The position numbers and the translations under genes are program-made. A stretch of 7,234 nucleotides of DNA. Source: Sphingobacteriales bacterium (lineage in GTDB: Bacteria; Bacteroidota; Bacteroidia; Chitinophagales; Chitinophagaceae). This document shows positions 5,234 through 7,234 of this stretch, piece after piece (the first letter of the stretch is position 1; every line of letters begins with the position of its first letter). The stretch is taken from positions 1-7,234 of the forward strand of contig JAHEFC010000193.1 in assembly GCA_024640385.1 (NCBI GenBank), given 5' to 3'. The notes beneath the pieces were generated by a model. The model was not told the origin of the DNA. It did not search any database and worked only from the letters and a program-made list of their open reading frames with translations.

Positions 5234-6235
5234 CTAATGGGAAAGCTGGTATAATAAAATGAGGTTTACGATATAGACACTTAATATCAGAAAAGTGTCT
5301 GTGGCCAGGATAAATCTTTTTTTCCCTCTCTTTTGAAATGTCAGGCCTGCGATGGCTACCGAAGTCATAATGATAACGGCGAACACCGAAACGAGGTTGA
5401 TGTCTGACACATCTTTAAGCAGATGTCCTTTAACATAAAACATGTCATCAACAGCCAGGATCAGGATATTAAAAAGGTTGCTACCCAAAAGATTTCCTAC
5501 TGCCATATCGAATGAGCCCATTCTTAGCGCACTGAATGAGACTGCCATTTCCGGGAAAGATGTGGATGCTGCCAGGAAAAGCGTTCCAACAAAGGATTCG
5601 CCCAGGCCTGTTTCATTTGCAATGGTTTCTGCGAACCCTGGAAGAAACAGGGCTGCACTAATCACAACGAGTGCATTTAAGAAGTAAAGGGACACGGCTT
5701 TTTTTAGCGGAATCGAATTCTGTAAATGGTTTGCTGCAATATCCGGAGCTATCGCATTCGATCTTTCAAAGAAATAGATCACACGCATGGCAAAAAAGTA
5801 GACGATAATGAAAGCCATGCTCGTTAGTCCTATCCATGGGGTGATCGTGATCTCCTCTGTAAGGAAAATACCAAGCCCAGCCATGGCCACCAGAATGATT
5901 CCCATGGTTCCGGCCATGACGTGTGTTGTAGAAGTTCTTGTGAATAAAGGGCTCCCCTTCACAAAAACATCCAGCACCGACAATATCATCAGGTTGAATA
6001 CACAGCTACCCAGTACATCGCCGGCTGCCAGATCCGGAGATTCCACAATAGTGACCGAACTGATTCCCACAACAAGTTCGGGCAATGAAGTGACGGATGC
6101 CATCAGTATCAGGCCTATCCATGCCTTTCCAAGCCCAAGTTGGTCAGCAATGGCGTCGCCGTATTTCGACAGGTTTCTGCCGGTAATAAAGATCAGGGCG
6201 GCGCAAATAATGAAGCCTGATATTGCGTAAGTCAT
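5234..6235 (-). CDS. Sodium/calcium antiporter-type membrane protein (CaCA family, YrbG-like)
   Basis: A 333-residue inner-membrane protein with about ten hydrophobic segments, the usual size for bacterial CaCA exchangers. It carries both inverted alpha-repeats (numbering from the upstream TTG codon at 6244; subtract 3 for the ATG start): alpha-1 GLILMASVTSLPELVVG (44-60, Glu56) with AAGDVLGSCVFN (73-84), and alpha-2 GTLFLAASTSFPEMAVS (220-236, Glu232) with AVGNLLGSNLFN (248-259). Two Glu face each other at the ion site as in known structures. The expected role is cation exchange driven by Na+ or H+, for example Ca2+ export. Ion specificity cannot be read from sequence. Alpha-1 has Asp (76) where alpha-2 has Asn (251). 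I chose the ATG at 6235 over an in-frame TTG at 6244 because it starts directly at the first hydrophobic segment. It is divergent from the GH3 gene, and a terminator-like hairpin follows its stop after about 100 bp. No functional link to neighbours is evident. Confidence 0.92.
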   Translation of the reverse strand: MTYAISGFIICAALIFITGRNLSKYGDAIADQLGLGKAWIGLILMASVTSLPELVVGISSVTIVESPDLAAGDVLGSCVFNLMILSVLDVFVKGSPLFTRTSTTHVMAGTMGIILVAMAGLGIFLTEEITITPWIGLTSMAFIIVYFFAMRVIYFFERSNAIAPDIAANHLQNSIPLKKAVSLYFLNALVVISAALFLPGFAETIANETGLGESFVGTLFLAASTSFPEMAVSFSALRMGSFDMAVGNLLGSNLFNILILAVDDMFYVKGHLLKDVSDINLVSVFAVIIMTSVAIAGLTFQKRGKKRFILATDTFLILSVYIVNLILLYQLSH

Positions 6236-6277
6236 GATCAGCAAAAATCTGCAAAATTTATTAAGTCTCGAATGTTT

Positions 6278-6285
6278 TACATTTG
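6278..6285 (+). promoter_or_regulatory. Candidate -7 element (TAnnTTTG) for the GH3 gene
   Basis: TACATTTG matches the Bacteroidota -7 consensus exactly and lies 27 bp before the GH3 ATG, predicting a start near 6290 and a leader of about 20 nt. The -33 element is not convincing: only TTTA at 6257-6260 with a short 17-bp spacer. The same 77-bp divergent gap must also hold the antiporter promoter. The nearest match on the minus strand is TAAATTTTG (6260-6252), one base longer than consensus. Confidence 0.45.
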
Positions 6286-6312
6286 AAGATCATCTTATTC
6301 ATAAAGACTCAT

Positions 6313-7234
6313 ATGAAGTTCAAAGTAACATTTGCCGGCATCGTTTTCATATCTCATGTATCAGTGTTTTCCCAACAGAATTGGGTAGAAAAGAAACTGG
6401 ATGACCAGGTAAAGATCGTTGAGAATAAAGGAGGACAATCTCTTGGGTATTCAACTGCTTCGGGGATAAAGTTGATCACTAAAGACGGATTTGCGTTCAA
6501 GGATCTTAACAGGAATGGCCAGCTTGATGTGTATGAAGACTGGCGTCAGCCTTTCGATCTTCGTGCAAAAGACCTGGCGTCGAAGATGACGGTTGAGCAG
6601 ATCGCGGGCCTGATGCTATATAGCGGGCACCAGGCGGTTCCGGCGGGTTATCGTGGTTTTGGTCCTCCGCCTACCTATAATGGCAAGCCCTACCAGGAAA
6701 GCGGCGCAAAAGCTTCGGATCTGACAGACCAGCAGAAGAAATTCCTGACCAACGATAATCTAAGGCATGTGCTGATCACTTCGGTGGAATCACCAGAGGT
6801 AGCGGCGATATGGAATAATAATATGCAGGCGTTGGTAGAAGGGATCGGTCTCGGAATACCTGCCAATACCAGCACCGACCCCAGGCATAGTGCCCAGATC
6901 ACCGCAGAATTCAATGCGGGTGCAGGGGGTAAGATCTCACTTTGGCCAGAGTCCTTGGGCTTAGCGGCAACCTTTGATGCTGCAGTTGTGAGGCTTTTTG
7001 GCGAGATAGCGGCAAAAGAATACAGGGCCCTGGGTATTGCAACAGCATTATCACCACAGATTGATCTGGCCACGGAGCCGAGATGGAACCGTTTCCCGGG
7101 TACATTCGGGGAAGATCCACAGCTTGCCGCCGATATGGCCAGGGCCTATGTGGACGGGTTCCAGACATCAACCGGAAAAGATGAGATCAAAAACGGATGG
7201 GGTTATTCCAGTGTGAATGCCATGGTGAAACACT
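6313..7234 (+). CDS. Secreted glycoside hydrolase family 3 protein (beta-glucosidase-like), 3' end outside the window
   Basis: The frame is open from ATG 6313 to the window end (307 codons). Residues 1-20 (MKFKVTFAGIVFISHVSVFS, followed by QQNW) look like a signal peptide, so the enzyme is periplasmic or exported. Residues 64-75 (DLNRNGQLDVYE) fit a 12-residue EF-hand-type calcium loop with acidic or Asn ligands at positions 1, 3, 5, 9 and 12. The GH3 N-terminal barrel follows: MTVEQIAGLM (92-101), NTSTDPRH (185-192), LWPESLGLAATFD (210-222), FGEIAAKEYRALGI (229-242), LSPQIDLATEPRWNR (246-260) and GTFGEDPQLAADMARAYVDG (263-282). The last residues, VNAMVKH, are the start of the KH substrate-binding motif. 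The catalytic Asp and C-terminal domains lie beyond the edge. GH3 enzymes remove beta-linked glucose, xylose or similar sugars from non-reducing ends; the exact sugar cannot be told. It lies divergent to the antiporter. Confidence 0.95.
   Translation, partial: MKFKVTFAGIVFISHVSVFSQQNWVEKKLDDQVKIVENKGGQSLGYSTASGIKLITKDGFAFKDLNRNGQLDVYEDWRQPFDLRAKDLASKMTVEQIAGLMLYSGHQAVPAGYRGFGPPPTYNGKPYQESGAKASDLTDQQKKFLTNDNLRHVLITSVESPEVAAIWNNNMQALVEGIGLGIPANTSTDPRHSAQITAEFNAGAGGKISLWPESLGLAATFDAAVVRLFGEIAAKEYRALGIATALSPQIDLATEPRWNRFPGTFGEDPQLAADMARAYVDGFQTSTGKDEIKNGWGYSSVNAMVKH

Noticed and set aside
5808..6230. Plus-strand open frame opposite the antiporter
   Set aside because: Composition is the mirror of membrane-segment codons on the other strand; no independent support.
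6236..6244. TTG at 6244 as the antiporter start
   Set aside because: It adds only three codons before an ATG at 6235 that begins right at the first membrane segment; ATG is more likely.
6690..7171. Minus-strand open frames opposite the GH3 gene
   Set aside because: They are antisense to a continuous GH3 frame with many conserved motifs.

Overview
The window looks like chromosomal DNA of a member of the Bacteroidota, probably near the Chitinophagaceae. This is inferred from the recognisable Bacteroidota-type promoter (TTTG, 20 bp, TAnnTTTG), the lack of clear Shine-Dalgarno sequences before the genes, and the style of the proteins: a RhlE-like helicase, a metal-ribbon/rhodanese fusion and a secreted GH3 enzyme. 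Base composition is moderate and gene density is high. There is no sign of phage, plasmid, CRISPR or insertion sequence, and no gene-free stretch longer than about 160 bp.

Layout. Positions 1-1047 (+) hold the 3' part of a DEAD-box RNA helicase. It converges on a small exported metal-ribbon/rhodanese protein (1144-1641, -). The gap between them is almost entirely one 96-bp inverted repeat (1051-1146) that folds into a long, bulge-free hairpin. Upstream of the rhodanese gene on the minus strand are three tightly spaced genes. In transcription order they are a circularly permuted ATP-grasp protein (5077-3635), an alpha-E (DUF403) protein (3609-2674) and a transglutaminase-like cysteine peptidase (2664-1708). 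Further upstream, also on the minus strand, is a CaCA-family sodium/calcium antiporter (6235-5234). A secreted GH3 beta-glucosidase-type gene starts divergently at 6313 and runs off the right edge.

How the genes fit together. The ATP-grasp / alpha-E / transglutaminase trio is a recurrent bacterial cassette. Comparative genomics has predicted it to be a peptide-bond-forming (amidoligase) and peptide-processing system, but its substrate and product are, to my knowledge, not established. Here it has its own good promoter (5153-5184). An intrinsic-terminator-like hairpin with a U-tract (5095-5136) lies between that promoter and the first start codon. This could be the antiporter's terminator, an attenuator for the cassette, or both. 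The rhodanese gene follows the trio after 66 bp and may be a read-through member or an independent gene.

The most unusual DNA-level features are the 96-bp hairpin whose outer edge supplies the rhodanese stop codon, a five-unit heptamer array that supplies the transglutaminase stop codon next to a CAG-type poly-Gln tail, the (Arg-Met)4 end of the helicase, and the hairpin in the leader of the ATP-grasp operon.
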